A DNA stretch of 64,000 bases from Stutzerimonas stutzeri. GTDB taxonomy: Bacteria; Pseudomonadota; Gammaproteobacteria; Pseudomonadales; Pseudomonadaceae. Numbering within the stretch: the first letter of the stretch is position 1; every line of letters starts with the position of its first letter. Shown piece by piece: positions 1-11,438 of the stretch. The notes beneath the pieces are model-generated. The model saw only the letters and a list, made by a program, of their open reading frames with translations, ran no database searches and was not told the origin of the DNA. The DNA lies in contig NC_015740.1 in NCBI RefSeq assembly GCF_000219605.1, positions 1,054,001-1,118,000 on the forward strand. Direction: 5' to 3'. The translations under genes and the position numbers were made by a program.

Positions 1-1668
<1,668 letters not shown>

Positions 1669-1671
1669 GCC

Positions 1672-2529
1672 ATGATCACCACGCTGCGTCATTCGCAACC
1701 CGGCAACGGACGTGCCTCGCGCAAGCCCGTGCAACGGGGTGCGAGCCGCCTGGTGACGCCGCAGCCGCTGTCGCAGCGCCTGCCCAGGCCCAGCCTTGCC
1801 GGTCTGAAGCGTTTCGTCTGGCCAGTGCTGCTGGTCGGCCTGGCGGTCGGGCTGTACGAACTGGGCGAGCGCCTGCTGCCCTATGCCGACCGGCCGATCG
1901 CCAAGGTCAGCGTTCAGGGCGAGCTGGGTTACGTAAGCCGCGAGGCGGTTCAGCAGCGCATCGCGCCTTTCGTCGAGCAGAGCTTCTTCAAGGTTGATCT
2001 GAACGGCATGCGCCACCAACTCGAACAGATGCCATGGATTGCCCATGTCGAGGTTCGCCGCGTCTGGCCGGATCAGGTGATGGTGCATCTGGATGAGCAA
2101 TTGCCGATTGCCCGTTGGGGGGGCGAAGCATTGCTTAACAATAAAGGCCAGGCTTTCTCGCCGGATGACCTGAGCCGATATGAACACTTGCCACATTTGT
2201 ATGGTCCGAAGCGGGCCCAACAGCGGGTCATGCAGCAATACCAGATGCTCAGCCAGATGCTGCGCCCGCTGGGGTTCTCCATTTCCCGTCTCGAGCTGCG
2301 TGAACGTGGAAGCTGGTTCCTGACCACCAACCAGGGCATCGAGTTGTTGCTGGGGCGGGACCAGGTAGTAGAAAAAATGCGTCGCTTCACTGCCATTTAT
2401 CAAAAGGCACTGGAGCAGGAAAGCGAGAAAATCGCACGGATCGACCTGCGCTATGCGAACGGCCTGGCAGTCGCCTGGCATGAGCCGATCCCGACTGCGA
2501 CGGATACGACCGTCGCTGCGAAGAATTGA
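1672..2529 (+). CDS. ftsQ: cell division protein FtsQ
   Basis: Bitopic inner-membrane divisome protein that links early and late division proteins through FtsB/FtsL. 285 residues, standard length. Seen: basic cytoplasmic N-terminus (about 1-42), a single membrane segment around 43-65, then a POTRA domain starting with [19 protein letters not shown] and a beta domain containing [19 protein letters not shown]. It lies 3 bp after ddl and 12 bp before the chosen ftsA start, in the conserved ddl-ftsQ-ftsA-ftsZ order. Function is assigned by family and synteny. Confidence 0.95.
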   Translation: MITTLRHSQPGNGRASRKPVQRGASRLVTPQPLSQRLPRPSLAGLKRFVWPVLLVGLAVGLYELGERLLPYADRPIAKVSVQGELGYVSREAVQQRIAPFVEQSFFKVDLNGMRHQLEQMPWIAHVEVRRVWPDQVMVHLDEQLPIARWGGEALLNNKGQAFSPDDLSRYEHLPHLYGPKRAQQRVMQQYQMLSQMLRPLGFSISRLELRERGSWFLTTNQGIELLLGRDQVVEKMRRFTAIYQKALEQESEKIARIDLRYANGLAVAWHEPIPTATDTTVAAKN

Positions 2530-2541
2530 GGAATGAAACAC

Positions 2542-3789
2542 ATGTCGAGCGTGCAAAGCGGCAAGATGATCGTCGGCCTGGACATCGGCACCTCCAAGGT
2601 GGTGGCGCTGGTGGGCGAGGTGACCGCCGATGGTGAACTGGAAATCGTGGGCATCGGTACCCATCCTTCGCGCGGCCTGAAGAAGGGCGTGGTGGTGAAC
2701 ATCGAATCCACCGTGCAGTCGATCCAGCGCGCCATCGAAGAAGCCCAGCTGATGGCTGGCTGCCGCATCCATTCAGCCTTCGTCGGTCTGGCCGGCAATC
2801 ACATCCGCAGCCTGAACTCCCACGGCATCGTGGCCATCCGCGACCGCGAAGTGAGTACCGCCGATCTGGAGCGTGTGCTCGACGCGGCGCAGGCGGTTGC
2901 CATTCCTGCCGATCAGCGCGTGCTGCACACCCTGCCGCAGGACTACGTGATCGACAACCAGGAGGGCGTGCGTGAACCGCTGGGCATGTCCGGCGTGCGT
3001 CTGGAGGCCAAGGTGCACGTAGTCACCTGTGCGGTGAACGCCGCGCAGAATGTCGAGAAGTGCGTGCGCCGCTGCGGTCTGGAAGTGGACGACATCATTC
3101 TCGAGCAACTGGCTTCGGCGCACGCCGTGCTGACCGATGACGAGAAGGAGCTGGGCGTCTGCCTGGTGGATATCGGCGGGGGCACCACCGACATCTGCAT
3201 CTTCACCGAGGGCGCGATCCGCCATACGGCCGTGATCCCGATCGCTGGCGACCAGGTCACCAACGACATCGCGATGGCCCTGCGTACGCCGACCCAGTAT
3301 GCCGAGGAGATCAAGATTCGTTATGCTTGCGCGCTGGCCAAGCTGGCTGGCGCGGGCGAGACCATCAAGGTCCCCAGCGTTGGCGATCGCCCTCCGCGTG
3401 AACTGTCCCGGCAGGCCCTGGCAGAGGTGGTAGAGCCGCGTTACGACGAGCTCTTCACCCTGATCCAGGCCGAGCTGCGGCGCAGCGGTTACGAGGATCT
3501 GGTCCCGGCCGGGATCGTTCTCACCGGCGGTACAGCGAAGATGGAAGGAGCCGTCGACCTGGCCGAGGAAATCTTTCACATGCCGGTGCGCCTTGGCGTG
3601 CCGCACAGCGTCAAGGGACTGGCCGACGTAGTACGCAATCCAATCTATTCGACGGGCGTGGGCCTGCTGCTGTACGGACTGCACAAGCAGGCCGACGGCG
3701 TTCCCGTGCCTGGACTCGGCAGCTTTGCCGACGAATCAAAGGCGTCTGTTCTGGATCGGCTCAAGGGCTGGATCCAGGGCAATTTTTAA
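2542..3789 (+). CDS. ftsA: cell division protein FtsA
   Basis: Actin-like ATPase that tethers FtsZ to the inner membrane. Seen: phosphate 1 motif VGLDIGTSKVVALVGE near the N-terminus, the SHS2 (1C) region, phosphate 2 motif DIGGGTTDICIF around residue 212, adenosine motif GIVLTGGTAKMEGA around 323, and an amphipathic C-terminal helix (LDRLKGWIQGNF) for membrane binding. I chose the ATG at 2542 (415 residues) because GAGGA lies 9 bases upstream; the ATG at 2533 directly abuts that ribosome site. ftsZ follows after 48 bp. Confidence 0.96.
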   Translation: MSSVQSGKMIVGLDIGTSKVVALVGEVTADGELEIVGIGTHPSRGLKKGVVVNIESTVQSIQRAIEEAQLMAGCRIHSAFVGLAGNHIRSLNSHGIVAIRDREVSTADLERVLDAAQAVAIPADQRVLHTLPQDYVIDNQEGVREPLGMSGVRLEAKVHVVTCAVNAAQNVEKCVRRCGLEVDDIILEQLASAHAVLTDDEKELGVCLVDIGGGTTDICIFTEGAIRHTAVIPIAGDQVTNDIAMALRTPTQYAEEIKIRYACALAKLAGAGETIKVPSVGDRPPRELSRQALAEVVEPRYDELFTLIQAELRRSGYEDLVPAGIVLTGGTAKMEGAVDLAEEIFHMPVRLGVPHSVKGLADVVRNPIYSTGVGLLLYGLHKQADGVPVPGLGSFADESKASVLDRLKGWIQGNF

Positions 3790-3837
3790 GCAGTGCGCTG
3801 TAAAACCAAAACTAGAAAGCTGGAAGGAGAGAGGGAA

Positions 3838-5019
3838 ATGTTCGAACTCGTAGATCATACCCCGCAAAGTGCAGTCATCAAGGTCATCGGCGTTGGTGGC
3901 GGCGGCGGCAATGCCGTGAACCACATGGTTCGCAACAACGTTGAAGGCGTCGAATTCATCTGCGCCAACACCGATGCGCAGGCGCTGAAAAAGGTCGAGG
4001 CGCGTACCGTGCTGCAGCTCGGCTCGGCCATCACCAAAGGCCTGGGCGCCGGCACCAATCCGGACATCGGCCGTCAGGCTGCGATGGAAGACCGCGAGCG
4101 CATCGCCGAAGTGCTGGAAGGCGCTGACATGGTGTTCATCACCACTGGCATGGGTGGCGGTACCGGTACCGGTGCCGCACCGATCATCGCTTCGGTCGCC
4201 AAGGAAATGGGCATCCTGACCGTCGCCGTGGTCACTCGGCCGTTCCCCTTCGAAGGCCGCCGCCGCATGCAGGTTGCCGACGAGGGTATCCGCGCACTGT
4301 CCGAATGTGTCGACTCGCTGATCACCATTCCCAACGAGAAGTTGCTGACCATCCTCGGCAAGGACGCGAGCCTGCTGGCCGCCTTTGCCAAGGCTGACGA
4401 CGTGCTGACCGGCGCGGTGCGCGGCATCTCCGACATCATGCAGCGTCCGGGCCTGATGAACGTCGACTTCGCCGACGTGAAGACTGTCATGGGCGAAATG
4501 GGCATGGCCATGATGGGCACCGGTTGCTCCACCGGCCCGAACCGCGCGCGTGAAGCGACCGAAGCGGCCATTCGCAACCCGCTGCTGGAAGACGTCAACC
4601 TGCAGGGTGCACGCGGCATTCTGGTCAACATCACCGCCGGTCTGGACCTGTCGCTCGGCGAGTACGCCGCAGTGGGCGAGATCATCGAGGCCTTCGCTTC
4701 CGATGAAGCCACTGTCAAGGTTGGTGCCGTGATCGATCCAGACATGGCTGACGAGCTGCATGTCACCGTGGTCGCCACCGGCCTGGGTCCGCGCAACGAA
4801 AAGCCGGTCAAGGTCATCGACAATACCGTGCAGACCGTCGCCGCTGCCGCTCCGGCCCCGCGCCAGCAGGAGCAGGCTGCCGTGAACTACCGCGATCTGG
4901 AGCGCCCGACCGTCATGCGCAACCAGGCCCATGCAGCGGCCACCGCTGCCAAGCTGAATCCGCAGGAGGATCTGGATTATCTGGATATTCCGGCGTTCCT
5001 GCGTCGTCAGGCCGATTGA
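3838..5019 (+). CDS. ftsZ: cell division protein FtsZ
   Basis: Tubulin-like GTPase that forms the Z ring. 393 residues. Seen: N-terminal GVGGGGGNAVNHM, the tubulin signature GMGGGTGTGAAP around residues 103-114, the T7 synergy-loop region, and the C-terminal conserved peptide LDYLDIPAFLRRQAD that binds FtsA/ZipA after a short Gln/Ala-rich linker. The start at 3838 has an excellent purine-rich ribosome site (GGAAGGAGAGAGGG); an in-frame opening back to 3793 lacks family support. Last gene of the division block before lpxC. Confidence 0.97.
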   Translation: MFELVDHTPQSAVIKVIGVGGGGGNAVNHMVRNNVEGVEFICANTDAQALKKVEARTVLQLGSAITKGLGAGTNPDIGRQAAMEDRERIAEVLEGADMVFITTGMGGGTGTGAAPIIASVAKEMGILTVAVVTRPFPFEGRRRMQVADEGIRALSECVDSLITIPNEKLLTILGKDASLLAAFAKADDVLTGAVRGISDIMQRPGLMNVDFADVKTVMGEMGMAMMGTGCSTGPNRAREATEAAIRNPLLEDVNLQGARGILVNITAGLDLSLGEYAAVGEIIEAFASDEATVKVGAVIDPDMADELHVTVVATGLGPRNEKPVKVIDNTVQTVAAAAPAPRQQEQAAVNYRDLERPTVMRNQAHAAATAAKLNPQEDLDYLDIPAFLRRQAD

Positions 5020-5073
5020 TTGAAGTTATCAGGAGTATTGGTGTGATTGGTGTTCAGCAAAGTTGGCATCTGC

Positions 5074-5079
5074 TATTAT
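5074..5079 (+). promoter_or_regulatory. possible lpxC promoter (-10 element)
   Basis: TATTAT lies 56 bases before the lpxC start in the 115-bp ftsZ-lpxC gap. A weak -35 candidate, TGTTCA at 5051-5056, is 17 bp upstream. This would allow lpxC transcription separate from the division genes. It is a pattern match only. Confidence 0.3.
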
Positions 5080-5095
5080 CGCCGCCAATTGTTGA

Positions 5096-6046
<951 letters not shown>

Positions 6047-6069
6047 GCTGTACCTCTCTTCCTAGATTT

Positions 6070-6096
6070 AAGGCCACCCTCGGGTGGCCTTTTTTT
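6070..6096 (+). terminator. intrinsic terminator after lpxC
   Basis: GC-rich hairpin with arms AAGGCCACCC and GGGTGGCCTT followed by a run of seven T. It ends the lpxC transcript and, read on the other strand, may also serve the convergent ferritin-like gene. Confidence 0.9.
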
Positions 6097-6125
6097 ATTC
6101 CGTAGCAGAGCCGGCTGATTCCGCA

Positions 6126-6659
6126 TCAGTTCATGCCATCCAGCAGGCCGGCCAGATCATCGGCGTGCTCTTCTTCCTGCGCCAGGATGTCTTCGAAGAT
6201 GCGCCGGGTGGTGGGGTCTTTGTCGCCGATGTACTGGACGATCTCGCGATAGCTGTCGATGGCGATGCGTTCGGCCACCAGGTTTTCGAAGACCATGTCG
6301 CGCAGGCCGTTGCCCTCGGCGTACTGCGCATGGGCGCGTTCGGTGAGGCTGTCGGGGTTGAAGTCGGGCTCGCCACCCAGCTGAACGATCCGCTCGGCCA
6401 GGCGATTGGCGTGTTCCTGCTCCTCATTGGCGTGCTCGAGGAACTCGGCGGCGGCGACGCTGGATTTCAGCCCGGTCGCCATGTAGTAGTGACGCTTGTA
6501 GCGCAGGTAACAGACCAGCTCGGTGGCCAGCGCCTCGTTCAGCAGGTTGATCACCACCTCGCGGTCGGCCGAATAGCTCTCGGTGACCGCGCCATTCTCG
6601 ACGTGTTGACGGGCCCGTTCGCGCAGGCTCTGTTTGTCGCTCAGTTGTACGTAACTCAT
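6126..6659 (-). CDS. ferritin-like (bacterioferritin family) protein
   Basis: 177-residue four-helix-bundle ferritin-like protein, probably iron storage or oxidative-stress protection in the cytoplasm. Seen: di-iron ligand pattern with a Glu in helix A (NEALATELVCYLRY), an ExxH in helix B (ANEEQEHANRLAE), a Glu in helix C (AERIAIDSYREIV) and ExxH in helix D (AQEEEHADDLAGLL). The start MSYVQLSDKQ is preferred because AGGAG lies six bases upstream; longer in-frame starts lack this. It matches the P. aeruginosa 'probable bacterioferritin' near osmE, from memory. Whether it binds haem cannot be told from the sequence. Confidence 0.85.
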   Translation of the reverse strand: MSYVQLSDKQSLRERARQHVENGAVTESYSADREVVINLLNEALATELVCYLRYKRHYYMATGLKSSVAAAEFLEHANEEQEHANRLAERIVQLGGEPDFNPDSLTERAHAQYAEGNGLRDMVFENLVAERIAIDSYREIVQYIGDKDPTTRRIFEDILAQEEEHADDLAGLLDGMN

Positions 6660-6734
6660 CGCCATCTCCTGGTCTATGCACCCTGTGCAGTGCTTCACGG
6701 TTCGCCAATTGAGATCGGGATGCTGGCGAAAAGT

Positions 6735-6884
6735 TTAGCCCGCCACCTGTTCCGGTGGCGGACGCTCCGGTTCGGACTGGCCAGGGCCGGGCTCGTCGAT
6801 GGGCACCGGCTCGTCTGGGTCCTCGCGCTTGGGATTGCCCGGTGCCGGCACTGGAGGCTGTTGGCTGGTCTCGATTGAGATCAT
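6735..6884 (-). CDS. small proline-rich hypothetical protein (49 aa)
   Basis: A 49-residue acidic, proline-rich reading frame beginning MISIETSQQPPVPAPG and ending PPPEQVAG. It has no membrane segment or cysteine and is probably disordered. Its ATG overlaps the TGA of the upstream gene by one base (TGATG), the classic geometry for translational coupling, and GAAGG lies about ten bases upstream. I recall similar short Pro-rich proteins in Pseudomonas but cannot verify this. No function can be assigned. Confidence 0.55.
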   Translation of the reverse strand: MISIETSQQPPVPAPGNPKREDPDEPVPIDEPGPGQSEPERPPPEQVAG

Positions 6885-7282
6885 CAGCTTAGCGCCTTCA
6901 GCAACTCGTCCTTGCGCATCTTCGAGCGGCCACGAATGTCGCGCTCGCGAGCCTTTTCCATCAGCTGGTCGCGGGTCATGTCGGCAAGGCTGGTGCTGGA
7001 CGAACCTGAGCCGCGTGCCGAGCCCTTGTTGGGCGATTTGCCCTTGCGCGCATCTGCGGCGCGATGGGCCGAATCCTTGCGGTCGGCGCGCTTGGCCGTT
7101 TCGCTCTTGCCCTTGCCGGAACCGCCCTTGCGTTCACCGCCACCGGACTGCTTGTTGACCGTGGCCCAGGCACGTGCTTCGGCCTCTTTCTCCGAGACGC
7201 CACGCTCCTCGTAGCTTTCCTCGATGTGCTCAGCCTTGCGCTGCTGCTTGTCGGTGTACTTGGATTTGTCTCCACGGGGCAT
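6884..7282 (-). CDS. plasmid-stabilization-like / Rho_N-domain small basic protein
   Basis: 132-residue, highly charged protein. Seen: N-terminal block MPRGDKSKYTDKQ...EERGVSEKEAEARAWATVNKQSGGG, common to Pseudomonas proteins annotated 'plasmid stabilization protein'; a Lys/Ser/Gly-rich linker (about 58-97); and a C-terminal helical Rho_N/SAP-like module (MTRDQLMEKARERDIRGRS...) that in other proteins binds nucleic acid. The start at 7282 has GGAGG eight bases upstream. It is chromosomal, so the plasmid name is only a family label; a nucleic-acid-binding role is inference. It is coupled to the small Pro-rich gene downstream. Confidence 0.75.
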   Translation of the reverse strand: MPRGDKSKYTDKQQRKAEHIEESYEERGVSEKEAEARAWATVNKQSGGGERKGGSGKGKSETAKRADRKDSAHRAADARKGKSPNKGSARGSGSSSTSLADMTRDQLMEKARERDIRGRSKMRKDELLKALS

Positions 7283-7333
7283 GGTGAAACCTCCTCTGGC
7301 ATCTACCACTGTGCTTGGACGTGAATGCGAGCC

Positions 7334-7675
7334 TCAGCGACGCAGGTTGCGCTGGTTTTCCTCGAGCTGCTTGCAGGTCAGGAAACCCTGGCCATCCACC
7401 CGGCCGGCACTGTCGAAACTGACGTAATAGGGCTGCTGCTTGCCGTCCCGGTTGAGGATGTAGTCGTGACACAGACCCGGTACCACGGTGCGTGCCGTAG
7501 CCCGGGACGGTTCACCGCCGATGCTGAGCACGCGCGCCTGCGTCATGCCGGTTTCCACGTCCCGTACCAGCGGCTCGTCGCGATAGGTGATTCGGTCGAC
7601 GGGGTTCTGCACGTTGCTGGAGCAGCCGATCAACAGAGCCAGCGGAGCGATGAAAAAAAGGGTGCGCTTGAACAT
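7334..7675 (-). CDS. osmE: osmotically inducible lipoprotein OsmE-like
   Basis: 113-residue lipoprotein of the SmpA/OmlA (BamE-like) fold. Seen: signal peptide with lipobox LIGC placing the lipidated cysteine at residue 18, followed by a compact domain with YRDEPLVRDVETGMTQARVLSIGGEPS and a cysteine in GLCHDYIL. In enterobacteria OsmE is induced by osmotic stress and stationary phase. A GAGGA ribosome site precedes the ATG. It sits next to the ferritin-like gene, an arrangement I recall from P. aeruginosa. Confidence 0.85.
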   Translation of the reverse strand: MFKRTLFFIAPLALLIGCSSNVQNPVDRITYRDEPLVRDVETGMTQARVLSIGGEPSRATARTVVPGLCHDYILNRDGKQQPYYVSFDSAGRVDGQGFLTCKQLEENQRNLRR

Positions 7676-7732
7676 GTGAGATCCTCATGCCGGACGGTCA
7701 TGCTTTTATGGCCATCAGGCGGCTCGCAAGGT

Positions 7733-9076
7733 TCAACGTGGCAAAGCGCCGGCGGCTCGGCGGTCGTCTGGAGTGACACGCCAGATGACATCACCCACGT
7801 CATCGGCAACCAGTAGCGCGCCGTGCCGATCCACCGCGACGCCGACGGGCCGGCCCATGGCTTCGCCCGCAGCATTGACGAAGCCGCTCAGCACGTCTTC
7901 CGTCTGCCCGGCCGGCTTGCCATCGCGAAAGGGAATGAACACCACCTTGTAGCCGCTACGGGGCCTGCGGTTCCATGAACCGTGCTGCCCTACGAACGCG
8001 CCGTGGAGGTAGCGTGACGGCAGCAGCCTGCCCTCGTAGAAGGCGAGTCCGAGGGAAGCGGTGTGCGCGCCCAGTGCGTAGTCCGGAACGATGGCGCGCT
8101 CGACCAGATCCGGTCGCTGCGGTTTGACCCGAATATCGACATGCTGGCCGAAGTAGCTGTAGGGCCAGCCGTAGAAGCCGCCGTCCCGGACCGAGGTCAT
8201 GTAGTCCGGTACCAGGTCACTGCCGATCTCGTCGCGCTCGTTGACGGTGGTCCAGAGGTCGCCGGTATCAGGGTGCCAGGCCAGGCCGTTGGGGTTGCGC
8301 AGGCCGGAGGCGAACACCCGCAGCGTGCCGGCCTGCGGATCGACCTCCAGTATCGCGGCGCGGTTGACCTCGGCGGCCATGCCGTTCTCCGCCACGTTGC
8401 TGTTGGAGCCGCTGGTAACGTATAGCCGCGAGCCATCCCGGCTGGCGATGACGTTCTTGGTCCAGTGATGGTTGATCGGCCCCGCCGGCAGGTCCACTAC
8501 CTTTTGCGCGGGCGCTGTGATGCGGTCAGCACCCTGTTCGTAGGGGTAGCGCAGCAGGGCATCGGTGTTGGCCACATAGAAGCTGTCGCCGATCAGCGCC
8601 ATGCCAAACGGCGAATTTAGGTTTTCGAGGAAGGTGGTGCGCACTTCCGGCACGCCGTCACCGTCGCCGTCTCGCAGCAGGGTGATGCGATTGGCGCTTG
8701 GCCCGCCCGAGCCTGCACGCGCCATGAGCTTCTTCGCGATCCAGCCGCGCAGGCCCTGGTTCTCCTGCTTCGGCGGGGCGTCGCTTTCGGCCACCAGTAC
8801 ATCCCCATTGGGAAGCACATACAGCCAGCGTGGATGGTCCAGGTCCGTGGCGAATGCCTCTACGCGCAGACCGGGCGCGGCCTGCGGCTTGGCGCCGGGT
8901 GGCCAGCCTCTGGCCGTGGCGATATGAACCGTGGGCAGCAGCGTCTTGTTCGGCGCGGGCAGGGCAGGTGTCGGGCCATAACCGCTTTCCACCGGCAGCT
9001 TGGCGGTTTCGCTGCAGCCGCCAAGGGCAAGCAGCGCGGCGAGAAGCAGCGTGACGATCCGTGTATGGCACAGCAT
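7733..9076 (-). CDS. L-sorbosone dehydrogenase / PQQ glucose dehydrogenase-like beta-propeller lipoprotein
   Basis: 447-residue exported protein. Seen: signal peptide with lipobox LGGC (lipid Cys at 21), then a six-bladed propeller of the sorbosone/soluble-GDH type with PRWLYVLPNGDVLVAES, SPFGMALIGDSFYVANTD, FASGLRNPNGLAWHPDTGDLW and GAFVGQHGSWNRRP. Relatives oxidize sugars with PQQ, but many lipoprotein members have no known substrate. It is flanked by stress and envelope genes, not by sugar genes. The family call is firm; the reaction is not. Confidence 0.8.
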   Translation of the reverse strand: MLCHTRIVTLLLAALLALGGCSETAKLPVESGYGPTPALPAPNKTLLPTVHIATARGWPPGAKPQAAPGLRVEAFATDLDHPRWLYVLPNGDVLVAESDAPPKQENQGLRGWIAKKLMARAGSGGPSANRITLLRDGDGDGVPEVRTTFLENLNSPFGMALIGDSFYVANTDALLRYPYEQGADRITAPAQKVVDLPAGPINHHWTKNVIASRDGSRLYVTSGSNSNVAENGMAAEVNRAAILEVDPQAGTLRVFASGLRNPNGLAWHPDTGDLWTTVNERDEIGSDLVPDYMTSVRDGGFYGWPYSYFGQHVDIRVKPQRPDLVERAIVPDYALGAHTASLGLAFYEGRLLPSRYLHGAFVGQHGSWNRRPRSGYKVVFIPFRDGKPAGQTEDVLSGFVNAAGEAMGRPVGVAVDRHGALLVADDVGDVIWRVTPDDRRAAGALPR

Positions 9077-9106
9077 GGAATGACCCTCGGATGAACGATG
9101 GTTCGA

Positions 9107-9625
9107 TCAGGGCGCGCGATTGGCCTCGCGCCGCTTGCGTGCTGCGCGCAGCGCCGTGTGACGCTCCAGCCGAGGCATCAGCACGAAGATGGCCAGAGCC
9201 AGCAGCGTACTTAGCACAGCGGTGGCTTCATGCCCCAGGCCAACGGCCACACCGATGGCTGCGGTAAGCCAGATTCCGGCGGCAGTCGTCAGGCCTTTCA
9301 CATTCTCCACCGAGCTGCCCTTCAGAATAGTTCCTGCGCCAAGAAAGCCGATGCCGGTGACCAGGCCCTGGATCACCCGGGAAATGTCCTCGAGGCTCAT
9401 GCCGGCCTGCACCGGCACCAGTACCAGCAGCGCCGCACCAAGGGCCACCAGCATATGCGTGCGCAATCCGGCCGCCTTGCGTTTGCGCTCGCGTTCATAG
9501 CCCAGCAGGCCGCCGAGAATCGTTGCGATCAGCAAGCGGCTGCTGACCCGCGTCGCATCTTCCAGGTCGGTGATATCGGAAAACTCCGCGGTCACGGTAC
9601 TGGAGATGATCGCCCACCATTCCAT
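9107..9625 (-). CDS. MgtC/SapB family membrane protein
   Basis: 172-residue integral membrane protein. Seen: several hydrophobic helices and the MgtC signature region RLLIATILGGLLGYERERKRKAAGLRTHMLV, followed by QGLVTGIGFLGAGTILK and LTTAAGIWLTAAIGVAVG. MgtC-like proteins matter for growth under low magnesium and modulate membrane potential or ATP synthase in pathogens. It lacks the extra C-terminal cytosolic domain of true MgtC, so it is of the shorter SapB type. Start MEWWAIIS is chosen because GGAG lies six bases upstream. It probably stands alone. Confidence 0.85.
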   Translation of the reverse strand: MEWWAIISSTVTAEFSDITDLEDATRVSSRLLIATILGGLLGYERERKRKAAGLRTHMLVALGAALLVLVPVQAGMSLEDISRVIQGLVTGIGFLGAGTILKGSSVENVKGLTTAAGIWLTAAIGVAVGLGHEATAVLSTLLALAIFVLMPRLERHTALRAARKRREANRAP

Positions 9626-9683
9626 GTCCTTCTCCATGCCAGGCTGGTCCAGATATGGAGTCGCGGCAGCGGCCGGGGGTTCG

Positions 9684-10706
9684 CTACTCGGTGACTCGGA
9701 AGCGCAGCATGCCGATCATCTGCCCGGCTTCGGTGACGACGCGAACGCGCCAGCGCCCCGCGGGCTGCGCGGGGAAGTTGCGCTTGTGCGTCCAGGCCCG
9801 GTAACCGGCTTCGCGACCGCCGCTGATGTCCAGCGCGATACGATCGACGCGCCGCCCGTTATGCGTCCACTCGTGGTAGATGCGCTCTTTCAGCCCGCGC
9901 GGTGCGTTGATCGCGGTATAGGCATACAGCCCGTTGGCCTGCAGCTCGGCGCTGCTCAGCTCGCGCAGCCCTCTGCCGGGTTTGCGCTGACGGTCGTCGA
10001 GGCTCATGGTCACGGCGACATCCGTCAGCCAGAGCGTCGCCGGCGGAACCCAGGTCCGTCCCAACCAGCCGGCGGCACCCAGTGCCACCGCCAGCAGCAG
10101 GACGCCCGGTATGGTGCGCCAGCCTAGACGCGGGAACAGGCCGCTGAGGCTGGGTAATGCCAGGAGCACGGCGACGCCCAGGGCGAGTTGGTAGCTTTGC
10201 GGGGTGGACAGGTGAAGGATGATCGGCAGGGCCGTGAGCAGTACCGCGAACAAGGTCAGCGCATGGAAGCCCAGATAGACCCAGCGGCGCGGCGCCAGCC
10301 ACTTGTAGTACAGCGGGTCGATCAGCGAGACGAGCGCCGCCAGCCCCAGTAGCCCGGTGAACAGCGCCTGGCCGCTGTTCCAGGTGGTGGTTATGGCGAA
10401 GAACGGAATGATGAAGAACAGGCTTTCCTGATGAACCATCTGCGTGGCATAGCGCAGCAGCGGTTGCGGCACTTGCCAGCCGAACCAGCGCTGCAGGCTT
10501 CTGCGCAGGCTGGATTCGAGCACCAGCCAGAGCCAGCTGACCAGCATGACCAGCGCGACCACCTTGGCCAGCCCGGCGTGGCGTTCCACCAGCACGAAAC
10601 TGGCGACGCCGGAGATGAATCCGAACAGCGCAACGGTGCCGGGGTAGCGTCGGATCAGATTGCTGCCCAGCTCGAACAGGCGCGACAGCAGTGGCTTGAG
10701 TTGCAT
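9684..10706 (-). CDS. DUF5924 and DUF2914 membrane protein
   Basis: 340-residue inner-membrane protein of unknown function. Seen: about six hydrophobic segments in the first ~225 residues (the DUF5924 part, with YATQMVHQESLFFIIPFFAITTTW), then a soluble C-terminal DUF2914 domain with LYAYTAINAPRGLKERIYHEW and ending QMIGMLRFRVTE. DUF2914 looks like an extracytoplasmic sensory or binding module. The ribosome site before the ATG is weak. No operon partner is obvious. Confidence 0.75.
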   Translation of the reverse strand: MQLKPLLSRLFELGSNLIRRYPGTVALFGFISGVASFVLVERHAGLAKVVALVMLVSWLWLVLESSLRRSLQRWFGWQVPQPLLRYATQMVHQESLFFIIPFFAITTTWNSGQALFTGLLGLAALVSLIDPLYYKWLAPRRWVYLGFHALTLFAVLLTALPIILHLSTPQSYQLALGVAVLLALPSLSGLFPRLGWRTIPGVLLLAVALGAAGWLGRTWVPPATLWLTDVAVTMSLDDRQRKPGRGLRELSSAELQANGLYAYTAINAPRGLKERIYHEWTHNGRRVDRIALDISGGREAGYRAWTHKRNFPAQPAGRWRVRVVTEAGQMIGMLRFRVTE

Positions 10707-10862
10707 GTTGAGGCGGTCCGGCTACGGGCAGTGGTACTGCCTACGAGTATCGAGCAGTGAGCGGCAGAAGCAAGGCTGCCGTGCACACGGCATCGGCGGT
10801 GACGTGATGCCTGCCGGCTAGCCTGGAGCTCCCGTGTGGGGCACCAGGCGAATGGGCGGCGC

Positions 10863-11348
10863 TCAGTGGTCGGCCTGCGGAACCTGCTGCGCTACGTCGG
10901 TCTGCTCCGGCATCGCGGACGAGTGATGGCTGGTGATCAGCCACTGCCCGGCATCCGCAAACCACTTGTAGGTGAAGGTGTAACGCGCGGGGACAGTGGC
11001 CCCGTCGGCGAAATGGAAGCTGTACAGGCCGGTGTCGAGCGCGCTGTTGCAGTCGATCATGACCATGCGCGAGACGATCTCGCCCTTCGGCTTGAGCGCC
11101 AGGAAGTGCTGGAAGTAGTCCAGCTTGGCCTCAGGCGTTTGCCGTGGGGTGTTGGATACCGTGGGGAGAATCATCGAATCGTGAGCATAGTTTTCCACGA
11201 CCCGTTGCGGATCGCCCGTCTGCACGTCGGCATTCCAGCGGTCGAACAGGGCGGCGACCTCGGCCTCGTCGATAGGCTGGCAGGCCTGTTCGTTCGCCAG
11301 GGTTGCAACAGGGGAAAGGGCAAATAGCAGGGGCAGGGCGTATTTCAT
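10863..11348 (-). CDS. SnoaL-like (SgcJ/EcaC, DUF4440-type) exported protein
   Basis: 161 residues with a Sec signal peptide (MKYALPLLFALSPVATLA, cleavage near ANE). The mature part is an alpha+beta cone of the NTF2-like type: EAEVAALFDRWNADVQTGDPQRVVENYAHD followed by the predicted strands YSFHFADGATVPARYTFTYKW. Such proteins are annotated SgcJ/EcaC family oxidoreductases or CaMKII association-domain-like; a catalytic role is unproven. The periplasmic location is inferred from the signal peptide. Confidence 0.7.
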   Translation of the reverse strand: MKYALPLLFALSPVATLANEQACQPIDEAEVAALFDRWNADVQTGDPQRVVENYAHDSMILPTVSNTPRQTPEAKLDYFQHFLALKPKGEIVSRMVMIDCNSALDTGLYSFHFADGATVPARYTFTYKWFADAGQWLITSHHSSAMPEQTDVAQQVPQADH

Positions 11349-11438
11349 CGTGTCACTCGTAACCGGTGGGTGAATTGCGGAGCGGCGCCGCAGCGGTACT
11401 GCACGGTGTGCAGGGGATGTGACCTCGTCGCCTTCCGC

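Noticed and set aside
6884-7282. Plasmid or toxin-antitoxin locus
   Set aside because: The 'plasmid stabilization' label is a family name only; no toxin partner or plasmid genes are present.
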